From NCBI GenBank assembly GCA_938035125.1, contig CALHNS010000014.1, forward strand, positions 62,001 to 126,000: 64,000 nucleotides of DNA. Reading direction: 5' to 3'. Numbering within the stretch: the first letter of the stretch is position 1; every line of letters starts with the position of its first letter. The position numbers were made by a program, and so were the translations under genes. This document shows positions 54,994-63,334 of the stretch, one piece after another. Source of the stretch: an uncultured Granulosicoccaceae bacterium (lineage in GTDB: Bacteria > Pseudomonadota > Gammaproteobacteria > Granulosicoccales > Granulosicoccaceae). Below the pieces are notes generated by a model, which worked only from the letters and a program-made list of their open reading frames with translations, did no database searches and was not told where the DNA came from.

Positions 54994-55332
54994 TCTCAGA
55001 CGATTATTAGAGTTTTCAACGATGATAATCGCTATTGGGGTAGTTTTAAGCTCACTAAATCTTTGCCTACGATTGTATTGCCTGTGAAGCCTCCATTAGC
55101 AACTGCGTCTGTATAAACCTTCTCATCCTGGATCCTTAGATTTCCATGGTGATCTAATAATTATCTGTTGACAGCCAAATTGCAATGAAAAACTGGCCTG
55201 TGTCTTTAACTAGTAGTAAAATCGCCCCAAAACCAAATAAAGGAAAAGGATCACTATTCGCCATTATTTGTCGTATGTTATTGATTGTTAATAACACGTT
55301 GATTTGATGAGAAACCTAGGTCCATTGTTGCT
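54994..55332. other. Gene-free region before the tricarboxylate transporter genes
   Basis: No coding frame is apparent. It holds a weak stem CGATTAT / ATAATCG near 55000-55032 and a -35-like TTGACA at 55168 without a good -10. An AAAGGAAAAGGA stretch near 55241 is purine-rich but ~90 bp before the next start. Promoter of the Tct operon is presumably here. Confidence 0.5.
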
Positions 55333-56076
55333 TTGAGCAAAGAACTCAATAAATTAGAAAATTATTTGCTTTTTGACGAGCAACTACCTGCGTGTCTTTC
55401 CGATGGCACATCAGTTTTTAAAAGCGAGTGCCCACCCGATAAAAAATTCAAATCAGAAAATTTGTTTGAATTTCGACGAGGTCGGGGTGATTTTCATGCC
55501 TCTGTGGTAGCAGCGTTATTAGCGCTAATTTTTCTTGCTTTTTTTTGGACGCAAACCGGTTGGGATGCACGCAAACTGCCCGATAATTTGAGTAACTACA
55601 TCGGTTATCAATTCGGTATCACTGAAATTGAAGGAAGGGCAAAACGTTTAGGCACAATTTTAAAGCAGTCGTGGTTTGTACCCATGTTGTGTTTAATGGT
55701 ATTGGTGCCTGCAGCGTTATTCAATCTAAAAAATTCTTGGAAAGTAAGGCGTTGGAGGCTTCGATATCAGCAACCTACCATTGCTCGTTTTGAATATGAA
55801 AAATATTTAAGTGCTTTAGAATTTGTTGCGTATTTTGTGTTGTACACACTAGCCGTTCCAATATTGGGTTATTTATTGGCAACGCTATGTCTTGGCGTTT
55901 ACCTAACATGGCGATTGGGTTATCGAACGTTAAAGTGGTTGATCATCGGATTGGTCGCAAGTTTTGCGATTGTTTTATTGTTTCGAACGGTATTGCAAAT
56001 AAAAACCCCAAATAGTATTTGGTTATACGATTTACTGCCTTCAGCACAACGTGCGTTCATGCTGACGTATTTCTAA
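55333..56076 (+). CDS. TctB-like small membrane subunit of a tripartite tricarboxylate transporter
   Basis: 247 aa with an unusual ~55-residue hydrophilic N-terminus, then four helices. The C-terminal part (LAVPILGYLLATLCLGVYL, then WRLGYRTLKWLIIGLV and LFRTVLQI) is typical of TctB. It starts with TTG and no convincing ribosome site is seen, so the true start may be further in. TctB and TctA form the membrane part of citrate/tricarboxylate-type transporters. Confidence 0.78.
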   Translation: MSKELNKLENYLLFDEQLPACLSDGTSVFKSECPPDKKFKSENLFEFRRGRGDFHASVVAALLALIFLAFFWTQTGWDARKLPDNLSNYIGYQFGITEIEGRAKRLGTILKQSWFVPMLCLMVLVPAALFNLKNSWKVRRWRLRYQQPTIARFEYEKYLSALEFVAYFVLYTLAVPILGYLLATLCLGVYLTWRLGYRTLKWLIIGLVASFAIVLLFRTVLQIKTPNSIWLYDLLPSAQRAFMLTYF

Positions 56077-56090
56077 AGGCAAAAAATACA

Positions 56091-57584
56091 GTGGAAGCGT
56101 TTCTTAGTGGTTTAGATCAGTTGTTTCAACCGACCGTGCTTATCGCGATTGTCATAGGCTCTATAGGGGGGCTTATTATTGGTGCCGTTCCAGGTATTGG
56201 GCCAGCGATCGCCATTGCTATTTTGTTGCCTGCTACATTGTTTTTAGATGATTTGGTTGGTTTGGTTTTACTTTTGGGGGTATACGGTTCGTCTATGTAC
56301 GGTGGCGCCATACCGGCCATATTGATTAATACCCCAGGTACCCCAGTTAACGCATTAACAACCTACGACGGCTATGCAATGACGCGGCGTGGCGAAGCAT
56401 CACGAGCATTGGCCATAGCTTATTCTTCATCATTTATTGGTGCCGTGTTCTCTATAACGGTTGCATTAATTGCTTTGTTTGCTTTTGGGCCATATTTAAG
56501 AGACTTAGGTGCGCTATTTGGCCAGCGAGACATAATGATGGCTGCCATTCTGGGTGGGGTTTTACTCATTGCGGCTCATAAGCAGAATATGGGTATTGCA
56601 GCCATGTTGTTTGGCTTTGGTTTTTTAATATCTCTAGTGGGGCGGCAAACTACTCGAAAAATTGATCGCTATACCTTCGATGTTGAATATTTGTATGCAG
56701 GATTCAATTTAATTGTCGTCATCGTTGGGATATTCGCGCTTAGTCAGGCTATGAATTTAATGACGGGTAAAGATGATGATCCGCCGCCTGCAAGAATTTC
56801 AGGCAATGTCTTTCGCGGTTTTACTGAAATTGCGAGTAGAAAACTCATTGCATTCTTATCGGCAGTTTACGGCACCATCATGGGCATCATTCCAGGGGTA
56901 GGGGAATTTGTTGCACAATTTTTTAGTTATTCCACCGCACGTTCCTTATCAAAAGAGCCCACCCGTTTCGGATATGGATCTCCAGAAGGTTTAATTGCTT
57001 CTGAAACATCTAACAATGCGGTTCCTGCCGCTGCAATGATTCCGTTACTGGCTTTAGGTGTGCCAGGTGAGGCATTGACGGCCATGATGATGGTGGTTTT
57101 CTTTGATGCGGGAATAAAGCCTGGGCCAGATATATTTGATAATCATCCTGATTTTTTATTCAGTTTATTCACCGCATTACTGCTAGTGAACATTCTTGTA
57201 GTCACCACATTGTTGTTCTCAACTCGGTTAATAGCGAAAATGATTTATATCCCGAATCGTTTTTTGGGTGCGATGATTATGTTGTTATCGTTTGTCGGCG
57301 TATTCTCCATTAGAAACAGCCTGATAGACTGTATATTTGCGGTAGCGTTCGGTTATATCGGGTTTATTCTTCGTCGGTTGGATTGGCCATTGGTGCCAAT
57401 TGTTCTTGGTATGGTGCTAGGTTCAATTATTACTCAGCGTTTAACGGCTGGTGCTGGGCAAATAAAAACAGCGATGGATTTAATCAATCGACCGGTTTCT
57501 GGAATTTTGTTCGCGGTAATTTGTGCTGTTATCTGTTACATAATATGGCAGGTTATAAGGCAAAGAAGACGTATCCAGCAGTAG
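56091..57584 (+). CDS. TctA large membrane subunit of a tripartite tricarboxylate transporter
   Basis: About 497 aa from GTG 56091, which follows an AAAGG site; the track start at 56019 overlaps tctB. About twelve helices. GAVPGIGPAIAIAILLP near the start and its repeat GIIPGVGEFVAQFFSY in the middle, with NTPGTPVNAL and SNNAVPAAAMIPLLALGVPG, are TctA signatures. Gene order B-A-C is less common than C-B-A. Confidence 0.93.
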   Translation: MEAFLSGLDQLFQPTVLIAIVIGSIGGLIIGAVPGIGPAIAIAILLPATLFLDDLVGLVLLLGVYGSSMYGGAIPAILINTPGTPVNALTTYDGYAMTRRGEASRALAIAYSSSFIGAVFSITVALIALFAFGPYLRDLGALFGQRDIMMAAILGGVLLIAAHKQNMGIAAMLFGFGFLISLVGRQTTRKIDRYTFDVEYLYAGFNLIVVIVGIFALSQAMNLMTGKDDDPPPARISGNVFRGFTEIASRKLIAFLSAVYGTIMGIIPGVGEFVAQFFSYSTARSLSKEPTRFGYGSPEGLIASETSNNAVPAAAMIPLLALGVPGEALTAMMMVVFFDAGIKPGPDIFDNHPDFLFSLFTALLLVNILVVTTLLFSTRLIAKMIYIPNRFLGAMIMLLSFVGVFSIRNSLIDCIFAVAFGYIGFILRRLDWPLVPIVLGMVLGSIITQRLTAGAGQIKTAMDLINRPVSGILFAVICAVICYIIWQVIRQRRRIQQ

Positions 57585-57610
57585 TATTAAATTTCCAATT
57601 GGAGGAAAAA

Positions 57611-58540
57611 ATGAAGAAAAGATTAGTATTAGCAGCAACCTTAGTTGCGGCACTCACGGGGTTTGTTGCCACTGCGCATGCAGAATACCCAGAGGCGCCC
57701 GTGCAGTTTGTGGTGCCTTGGCCCCCTGGTGATTTTGAAGATATTCTTACCCGAATGATTGCTAAGCACATGGAAGAGAAAACGGGTGTGCCTGCATCTG
57801 TTGTCAATAAGCCTGGTGGTGGTGATGGCCCTTTTCCTGGGGCATTAGAAGTGCTGAATGGTCCTGCTGATGGATCTATGGTGGGTTCTTTTGTTATCGG
57901 TGTTCCTATTGTTGGCCCTGTTATCGATATCGGTATTGAAGAAGACAGTTTCACGCCAGTGGGTATCTTTTTAACCTACCCCTTTGTTCTTGCTGCCAGT
58001 GGCGATGCGCCTTACAGCAATATGGCTGAATTAGCCGCTCACGCACAAGATAATGATGTAGTGCTGGGGCACTTTGGTGCAGGGCTTACGCCTACGCGTG
58101 CATCGTTTGCCGCTGCAAGGAAACTGGATTTTGAATTTGCTGATGAATCTGCGTTTGATTTATTAGATTGCAACACCTTATCTTCTGGTGATGCTGATGT
58201 AATCAATACAACATTGGCTTTAGTGGAGCCATGCCTTGATGAGATAAACATATTGGCTAACATCGGTTCAGAGCCCATTGCAAAGCTAGATGGTGTTGAA
58301 ACATTAGCGGCTCAATCGGGTATTAACGATATTGAATTGTGGAATGGTTTATTTGTAAAAAAAGGTACTCCGCAAGACGTGATCGATACCTTGGCATCCA
58401 TTGCTGAAGAGGTCATGGCAGGTGATGAAGCACAGCAACTGATGGCAGAAACCGGTGCACGAGTGTACTGGCAAGGCAGTGATGAGTCGGCAGCGCGCAT
58501 TGAAACCGATCGGGCCAAGAACGCTGAGCTAGACGAATAG
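57611..58540 (+). CDS. TctC-like periplasmic solute-binding protein
   Basis: 309 aa from ATG 57611, which has a perfect GGAGG ribosome site; the track start is inside tctA. The signal peptide ends at TAHAE. The mature protein has VQFVVPWPPGDFEDILTRM and VVNKPGGGDGPFPGALEV, typical of Bug/TctC receptors; the usual GGxxD of the first motif is changed to GDFED. The two Asp/Glu-rich loops suggest a ligand other than plain citrate, but none can be named. A terminator follows. Confidence 0.92.
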   Translation: MKKRLVLAATLVAALTGFVATAHAEYPEAPVQFVVPWPPGDFEDILTRMIAKHMEEKTGVPASVVNKPGGGDGPFPGALEVLNGPADGSMVGSFVIGVPIVGPVIDIGIEEDSFTPVGIFLTYPFVLAASGDAPYSNMAELAAHAQDNDVVLGHFGAGLTPTRASFAAARKLDFEFADESAFDLLDCNTLSSGDADVINTTLALVEPCLDEINILANIGSEPIAKLDGVETLAAQSGINDIELWNGLFVKKGTPQDVIDTLASIAEEVMAGDEAQQLMAETGARVYWQGSDESAARIETDRAKNAELDE

Positions 58541-58579
58541 CGGTTGTCTTGTTTTTTATCAATGATAGCTGTGTAAAAG

Positions 58580-58606
58580 CGAGGCTGCGATTCATTCGCA
58601 GCCTCG
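58580..58606 (+). terminator. Hairpin between tctC and the amidotransferase-P450 operon
   Basis: An 11-bp perfect stem CGAGGCTGCGA / TCGCAGCCTCG with a 5-nt loop. No long T-run follows, but it separates two transcription units. Confidence 0.7.
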
Positions 58607-58634
58607 TGTACTTACACTACGTCATGTTGTTTGT

Positions 58635-59354
58635 ATGATGAAACGAATCAAGCTAGGAATTTTGCAAGTAAACCACGATAAAAGCGTGGAAGTCGGTGAT
58701 GCGTTTCCTGATGATGCTCACCGTTTTCGTGATTTATTTGATGCGCTAGATCAACGGTTTCAATACCGTGTATATATGACCATTGGTGGAGAACTGCCGC
58801 AAGATATCGATGAGCAAGATGCTTATCTCATTACGGGTAGCCCTTTAAGTGTTTTAGATAAACACATTTTTAGCGATAAACTAACCGCTTTTATAAAGCA
58901 GTGCGATGCGAATAAAAAGAAATTAGTGGGTGCATGCTTTGGGCATCAAGCCATTGCATTGGCATTGGGCGGAAAAGTAATGCGTTCTAGCACCGGTTAC
59001 AATATAGGAATTGAGAAGACTCAGTTCATCGAGCATCGTAGTTGGATGGTACCTGCACAGGAATCGCTTTCGATGCACGTGTTTCATGAAGATCAGGTTT
59101 GCGAAGTGCCGCCTGGGTGTGTGCTTTTAGGTAGCAGTGAAAACTGCAAGGTGGCTAGTTTCTCCAAAGGAAATCATATTCTTACTACACAGGCTCATCC
59201 TGAATTCACCAATCCCTTTATGAGCTGTGTGTTGAGTTCTATGGAAAACCATCTTGATGCTAACGTTAGGGAAAAGGTGCAAGCGAGTTTGCAGAATCCG
59301 CAAAATGGTAGTGTGTTTGCCTCTTGGTGTTCTAATTTTTATTTGGAATCTTGA
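58635..59354 (+). CDS. Class I glutamine amidotransferase-like protein
   Basis: 239 aa. The nucleophile elbow is GACFGHQAIALALGG (Cys) and the His-Glu pair is in QAHPEFTNPF, so the triad is complete. It resembles stand-alone GMP-synthase-type GATase domains, some of which hydrolyse gamma-glutamyl amides rather than feeding ammonia to a synthase. No synthase partner is present. It overlaps the P450 start by a few bases and lies in an operon with a GS-like ligase, which supports a gamma-glutamyl hydrolase role (inference). Confidence 0.86.
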   Translation: MMKRIKLGILQVNHDKSVEVGDAFPDDAHRFRDLFDALDQRFQYRVYMTIGGELPQDIDEQDAYLITGSPLSVLDKHIFSDKLTAFIKQCDANKKKLVGACFGHQAIALALGGKVMRSSTGYNIGIEKTQFIEHRSWMVPAQESLSMHVFHEDQVCEVPPGCVLLGSSENCKVASFSKGNHILTTQAHPEFTNPFMSCVLSSMENHLDANVREKVQASLQNPQNGSVFASWCSNFYLES

Positions 59355-59356
59355 TC

Positions 59357-60583
59357 ATGGTGGATGATGGCCATTTGAATCTTCTTAGCCACGATAGCTT
59401 CGCCAATGGTGTGCCCCATAAAACTTTTGAACGGTTGCGCAGAGAGGCGCCAGTTTATTGGACAGAAGGCGATGCGGAGACAAAGGGATTTTGGAGCCTG
59501 ACCCGTCATGCTGATATTTCAAAAGCAAATAAGGAAAGTTTAATTTTCAGTTCGGCTCAAGGCATTCGCTTAGAGGATCAGAGCCATGAAGAATACTTGG
59601 CAAGAAAGACTTTTCAAGAAACGGATGCGCCAGAGCATGCAGAAACACGGCGCAAGGTGAACCCACAGTTTACGGTTAGAAAAATTGCAGAATTTGAACC
59701 CGTGGTTCGAACCTTGGCGCAAAGTATTGTAGGAAATGCGGTAAAACAAAAGGAATTCGATGCGGTAGAAAATATTGCAAAACTGCTACCGATGATGATG
59801 TTGGGTCGAATTTTAGGGTTGCCCGATGAAGACTTAAATTGGTTAGTAGAAAAAGGCGATGCACTGATCGGCAATTCAGACCCTGAATTCACATCAACCG
59901 TTATTGATAAAATGGACACCAGTGAATATCGGATGATGCCGTTTCGAAGTCCTGCTGGGGCTGAGCTGTATGACTATGCTGCGGATGTCATAAACGGCCG
60001 TCGTGCTATTGATAAATCGGGGCTTTTGCATCACATGTTGAATTCTGATGATGCACTGAATGAGCTTGAATTTAAGAATTTCTTCTGCTTGTTAATTGCA
60101 GCAGGAAACGATACCACTCGTTATTCCATTGCGATGGCGTTGTATTTACTAACTCAAGATTCACAATTGGTCGAGCAGTTAAAATCGAATCGCTACTGGG
60201 ATACCTGCGCCGATGAATTTATTCGGTTAGCCTCTCCAACAATGCACTTTCGAAGAACGGCCACCCAAGATATTAAATTGCACGATCAAGTAATCAAGCA
60301 AGGCGATAAGGTATTGCTGTGGTTTGTTTCCGGCAGCCGTGATGAAGCTGTTTACGAAAATCCGCACGCAGTAGCTTTAGGCCGATCACCGAATCGGCAT
60401 TTGGCCTTTGGGCAAGGTGGCCCGCATTTATGTTTGGGGCGATATCTGGCGAAAATGGAAATAACGATTGTTATCCAAGAGCTGGTGAAACACATATCCA
60501 TTATCGAAGCGCTTAATAAACCAGAATGGACGCGTTCAAACTTTATTTGTGGTGTTAAACGTTTGAATGTTCGGGTTGCTTAA
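59357..60583 (+). CDS. Cytochrome P450
   Basis: 408 aa soluble bacterial P450. The haem-binding loop is FGQGGPHLCLGRYLAKME (Cys ligand). The I-helix oxygen-activation motif is AAGNDTTR and the K-helix region DEFIRL supplies ExxR (here D-E-F-I-R with Glu-x-x-Arg). FRRTATQD follows, as in CYP125/CYP124-like enzymes. No ferredoxin or ferredoxin reductase is encoded nearby, so redox partners must come from elsewhere. It starts ATG 59357 or TTG 59351 overlapping the amidotransferase stop; the GS-like gene starts 5 bp after it. Confidence 0.94.
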   Translation: MVDDGHLNLLSHDSFANGVPHKTFERLRREAPVYWTEGDAETKGFWSLTRHADISKANKESLIFSSAQGIRLEDQSHEEYLARKTFQETDAPEHAETRRKVNPQFTVRKIAEFEPVVRTLAQSIVGNAVKQKEFDAVENIAKLLPMMMLGRILGLPDEDLNWLVEKGDALIGNSDPEFTSTVIDKMDTSEYRMMPFRSPAGAELYDYAADVINGRRAIDKSGLLHHMLNSDDALNELEFKNFFCLLIAAGNDTTRYSIAMALYLLTQDSQLVEQLKSNRYWDTCADEFIRLASPTMHFRRTATQDIKLHDQVIKQGDKVLLWFVSGSRDEAVYENPHAVALGRSPNRHLAFGQGGPHLCLGRYLAKMEITIVIQELVKHISIIEALNKPEWTRSNFICGVKRLNVRVA

Positions 60584-60588
60584 AAATT

Positions 60589-61854
60589 ATGAATAGAACC
60601 CGAGCTATTTTTTGTGATCTGTTAAATCTTCCCAGAGGCAAGTACATACCATCCGATGTTGCAGCGAAAGGTTCTGTGAATTTTGCTCGTGCGGCATTTG
60701 CGGTTACCTATGATCGAGATTTATTGCCTTTGCCGGGCAGCGGCTTTCACGATGGTCTGCCTGACATGGAGCTTCGGCTTGATGAAGAGCGACGAGTGGC
60801 GTGGCAGCCTGGCACCGAAATCGCCCTAGGTGATATCCACGTTGATAACAAACCCTTTGATCTTTGTGCTCGTTCGCAATTAAAACGAACAGTGGAAGAG
60901 TGGGAATCAATGGGATGCACGCCTATGGTTGGTCTTGAAACAGAGGCCTATATTTTCCAGCGCGATTCTGACGGCGTGTGGCGTCCATACGATACACCGG
61001 GCGCATTCGTTTACGGTACTGGCCCTGAAAACGATCCTCGCGGTTTAATGGATGATATTTGGGAAGCGGCCTATGCTTGTGGTATTCCGTTAGAGAGCGC
61101 TAATGGGGAATATGATAATGGCCAAATCGAATTAACCTTGCGATTTGATGAAGCTGTGAAGGCTTGTGATGATGCGTTTCTTATGCGTGTTATGGCCAGA
61201 GAAATCGCCTTAAAAAAAGGCTTGATGTTGTCGTTTATGCCCAAACCTATTCCTGATCGAGGAGGCTCTGGGTTGCACATAAATTTTAGCTTCGTAGGCC
61301 CTAATGGAGAAAATAACATTGCTCCTAACGGCAAGCTATCTGATACAGCGAAACAATCGATGGCGGGTTTAATGCACCATCATCAGGGGTTGGCTGGGCT
61401 ACTTGCCACAACAACCAATAGTTATGATCGACTAACCGCAGGCAGTATGGCGGGTTACTGGGCAAACTGGGCAGAAGATCATCGAATGGTTACCGTGCGC
61501 AGTTCATCATCGTCTGCGAAAAGCGCACGACTGGAACACCGCATGGCAGATTGTTCCACTAATCCGTATCAAGCGGTTACATCGGTGCTGCAAGCGGCAA
61601 AGCTTGGTGTTTTAAATAAAATGCCGTTACAGCCTGCAGAAGATTTAGATGGTGTAGAAAATGTTCGAGCTAAACACCATGTGCCCGCAAACTTAGATAA
61701 AGCGTTAAACGCTTTGGATAAAGATGTTCAATTACGTCACGCAGTGGGAGAAACCTTTTGCAATGCTTTGTTGTATTTGAAGCGTGATGAGGTGAACAGG
61801 CTTTTAGGTAAGAGTGTTGATGAAGTGCGGGATTTTTATTTACCGTTTATATGA
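60589..61854 (+). CDS. Glutamine synthetase-like gamma-glutamyl ligase
   Basis: 421 aa, shorter than housekeeping GlnA (about 470). Metal and substrate motifs are present: GLETEAYIF, NGEYDNGQIELTL, GSGLHINFSF and the Arg-rich RLEHRMADCSTNPYQ. The usual GSGxHxHxS has Asn in place of the second His. There is no adenylylation-type Tyr loop that I can see. Such GS-like proteins (PuuA, GmaS, IpuC) often ligate glutamate to an amine. Tight linkage to the P450 and GATase genes supports that, but the amine is unknown. Confidence 0.87.
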   Translation: MNRTRAIFCDLLNLPRGKYIPSDVAAKGSVNFARAAFAVTYDRDLLPLPGSGFHDGLPDMELRLDEERRVAWQPGTEIALGDIHVDNKPFDLCARSQLKRTVEEWESMGCTPMVGLETEAYIFQRDSDGVWRPYDTPGAFVYGTGPENDPRGLMDDIWEAAYACGIPLESANGEYDNGQIELTLRFDEAVKACDDAFLMRVMAREIALKKGLMLSFMPKPIPDRGGSGLHINFSFVGPNGENNIAPNGKLSDTAKQSMAGLMHHHQGLAGLLATTTNSYDRLTAGSMAGYWANWAEDHRMVTVRSSSSSAKSARLEHRMADCSTNPYQAVTSVLQAAKLGVLNKMPLQPAEDLDGVENVRAKHHVPANLDKALNALDKDVQLRHAVGETFCNALLYLKRDEVNRLLGKSVDEVRDFYLPFI

Positions 61855-61901
61855 TTTCTATTGCTATAGAATATGTATTTATTAGCAATGAAACACTTCA
61901 T

Positions 61902-63206
61902 TTACCAGTAGCTCATAGAAGATTGGTAAATATTTTCCATATCCACCAAATTTGATTCTCTGGGTGCATTGTTAATGGCTCGCTTTTGTCTGATAGAAGA
62001 TTCTGCCATCGGTTTTATATCATCGTGGGTAAAACCCAACTCACGTAACCCGTTTGGCATGTGTGTGTCTTTCATTAGTTGAATTAAACGCTTACTGAGC
62101 ACTTCACCTGCATCCTTAATGGTTGCGCCTTGGCTATCTGCGTTTAGATATTGCGCGGCTTCTAGGTGCCTATCAGGTGTGGCTGAGGCGGTGTATTCGA
62201 AAATGCTGGGTGCGTTAACAATAACGCTAATACCGTGTGGTACGAATGGCTCAGGATTGGGGTAATCCCGCGTTGTGATGTCATGCATTAAATGCGTTAC
62301 CCCGTATGACATAGCGTGAGGTAAATGAGTGCCCGAATTGCCAAAGGCTATGCCAGCTAGTGTTGCCCCCCACATTAATTGATCACGCGCTTCTGAATCG
62401 GTTTGGCTGGCAACACCTCGAACCAAATATTGATCTGCAATACGCAAGGCTTCGGGTGCAAATAAATCGCTAAAAGGATTAGCGCCTTGTATTAATTGTC
62501 TTGCGTTGGGGTTGGAAACTTCATCCCATTGAGTGTGCGCTTTCGAGGTGTAACATTCTAAGGCGTGGCACAGTAAATCAAATCCTGTGGATGCAACAAC
62601 ATTCGCAGGTAGGCTATCGCAGTTTGCAGGGTCCACCAGTGCAGCATCTGGCAAAAGCCAAGGATGAGCAACAACAAATTTTGTATTAAGCTCGTTAACA
62701 CGCAGCACAGATAGTGATGTGCTTTCACTGCCTGTGCCAGATGTTGTAGGGCAAGCGATGTGATATGGCAAAGGGCCCGGTACAGCTTTGCCTGTACCCA
62801 CAGGAGGTGCGAAAAAATCCATGATGGGCACATTGTGCGTTGCAACCGCTAATGCCGCTTTGGTGGTGTCGATAACCGATCCGCCACCCACCGATATGGC
62901 ACCATCAAATTTGCCCGCTTTATAAAATGCCGCCGCTTGTGTAACCGTATCGTTGCAGGGTTCTATTCTTATGTCATGGTAAATAGCAAAATCAACGTTC
63001 GATGCTGCTAATGAGGCTTTAACGGTTGCGATTATTGAGGTATCAAGAAGATTGATGTCGGTGAAAACAGCAACCCGTTTTAATTGCTGCTGCTTAATTC
63101 GTTCGCCCACTTCAATTAAACACCCACGGCCAAAAGTCAGTTTGGGAATAGCAACAGTGAAGCTAGTTGCACCGTTTTGGCAAGGAGCGTAGTACTGGCA
63201 ACCCAT
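61902..63206 (-). CDS. Hydroxyacid-oxoacid transhydrogenase (iron-containing ADH, ADHFE1-like)
   Basis: 434 aa from the internal ATG at 63206 (MGCQYYAPCQNG); the track TTG start at 63284 lies in the tail of the upstream terminator. The NAD-binding SVGGGSVIDTTKAA, PTTSGTGSESTS, the metal-binding GFDLLCHALECYT and GTHLPHAMSYG are intact. QGANPFSDLFAPEALRI and VPHGISVIV match human ADHFE1. That enzyme couples oxidation of 4-hydroxybutyrate to reduction of 2-oxoglutarate. It is convergent with the GS-like gene. Confidence 0.85.
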   Translation of the reverse strand: MGCQYYAPCQNGATSFTVAIPKLTFGRGCLIEVGERIKQQQLKRVAVFTDINLLDTSIIATVKASLAASNVDFAIYHDIRIEPCNDTVTQAAAFYKAGKFDGAISVGGGSVIDTTKAALAVATHNVPIMDFFAPPVGTGKAVPGPLPYHIACPTTSGTGSESTSLSVLRVNELNTKFVVAHPWLLPDAALVDPANCDSLPANVVASTGFDLLCHALECYTSKAHTQWDEVSNPNARQLIQGANPFSDLFAPEALRIADQYLVRGVASQTDSEARDQLMWGATLAGIAFGNSGTHLPHAMSYGVTHLMHDITTRDYPNPEPFVPHGISVIVNAPSIFEYTASATPDRHLEAAQYLNADSQGATIKDAGEVLSKRLIQLMKDTHMPNGLRELGFTHDDIKPMAESSIRQKRAINNAPRESNLVDMENIYQSSMSYW

Positions 63207-63286
63207 GATGGCGTATCCGCAGTTTTGAATATGTGCCTTTGACTGTATCAAGAATACGTGTGGCTTTGAAGAACTATTGGGCAAAA

Positions 63287-63312
63287 AAAAGCGCTCATTG
63301 CGAGCGCTTTTT
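63287..63312. terminator. Terminator after ctpA (AAAAGCGCTC hairpin)
   Basis: A 10-bp stem AAAAGCGCTC / GAGCGCTTTT with a 5-nt loop, flanked by eight A on the left, which are T on the reverse strand. It ends ctpA transcription and overlaps the ORF-track start of the gene at 61902, which argues for the internal start there. Confidence 0.92.
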
Positions 63313-63334
63313 CTACGATCCTTGTGCGAGCGTA

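Noticed and set aside
63207-63284. N-terminal 26 residues of the iron-ADH track ORF
   Set aside because: The TTG start lies at the edge of the ctpA terminator; ATG 63206 fits the family start better.
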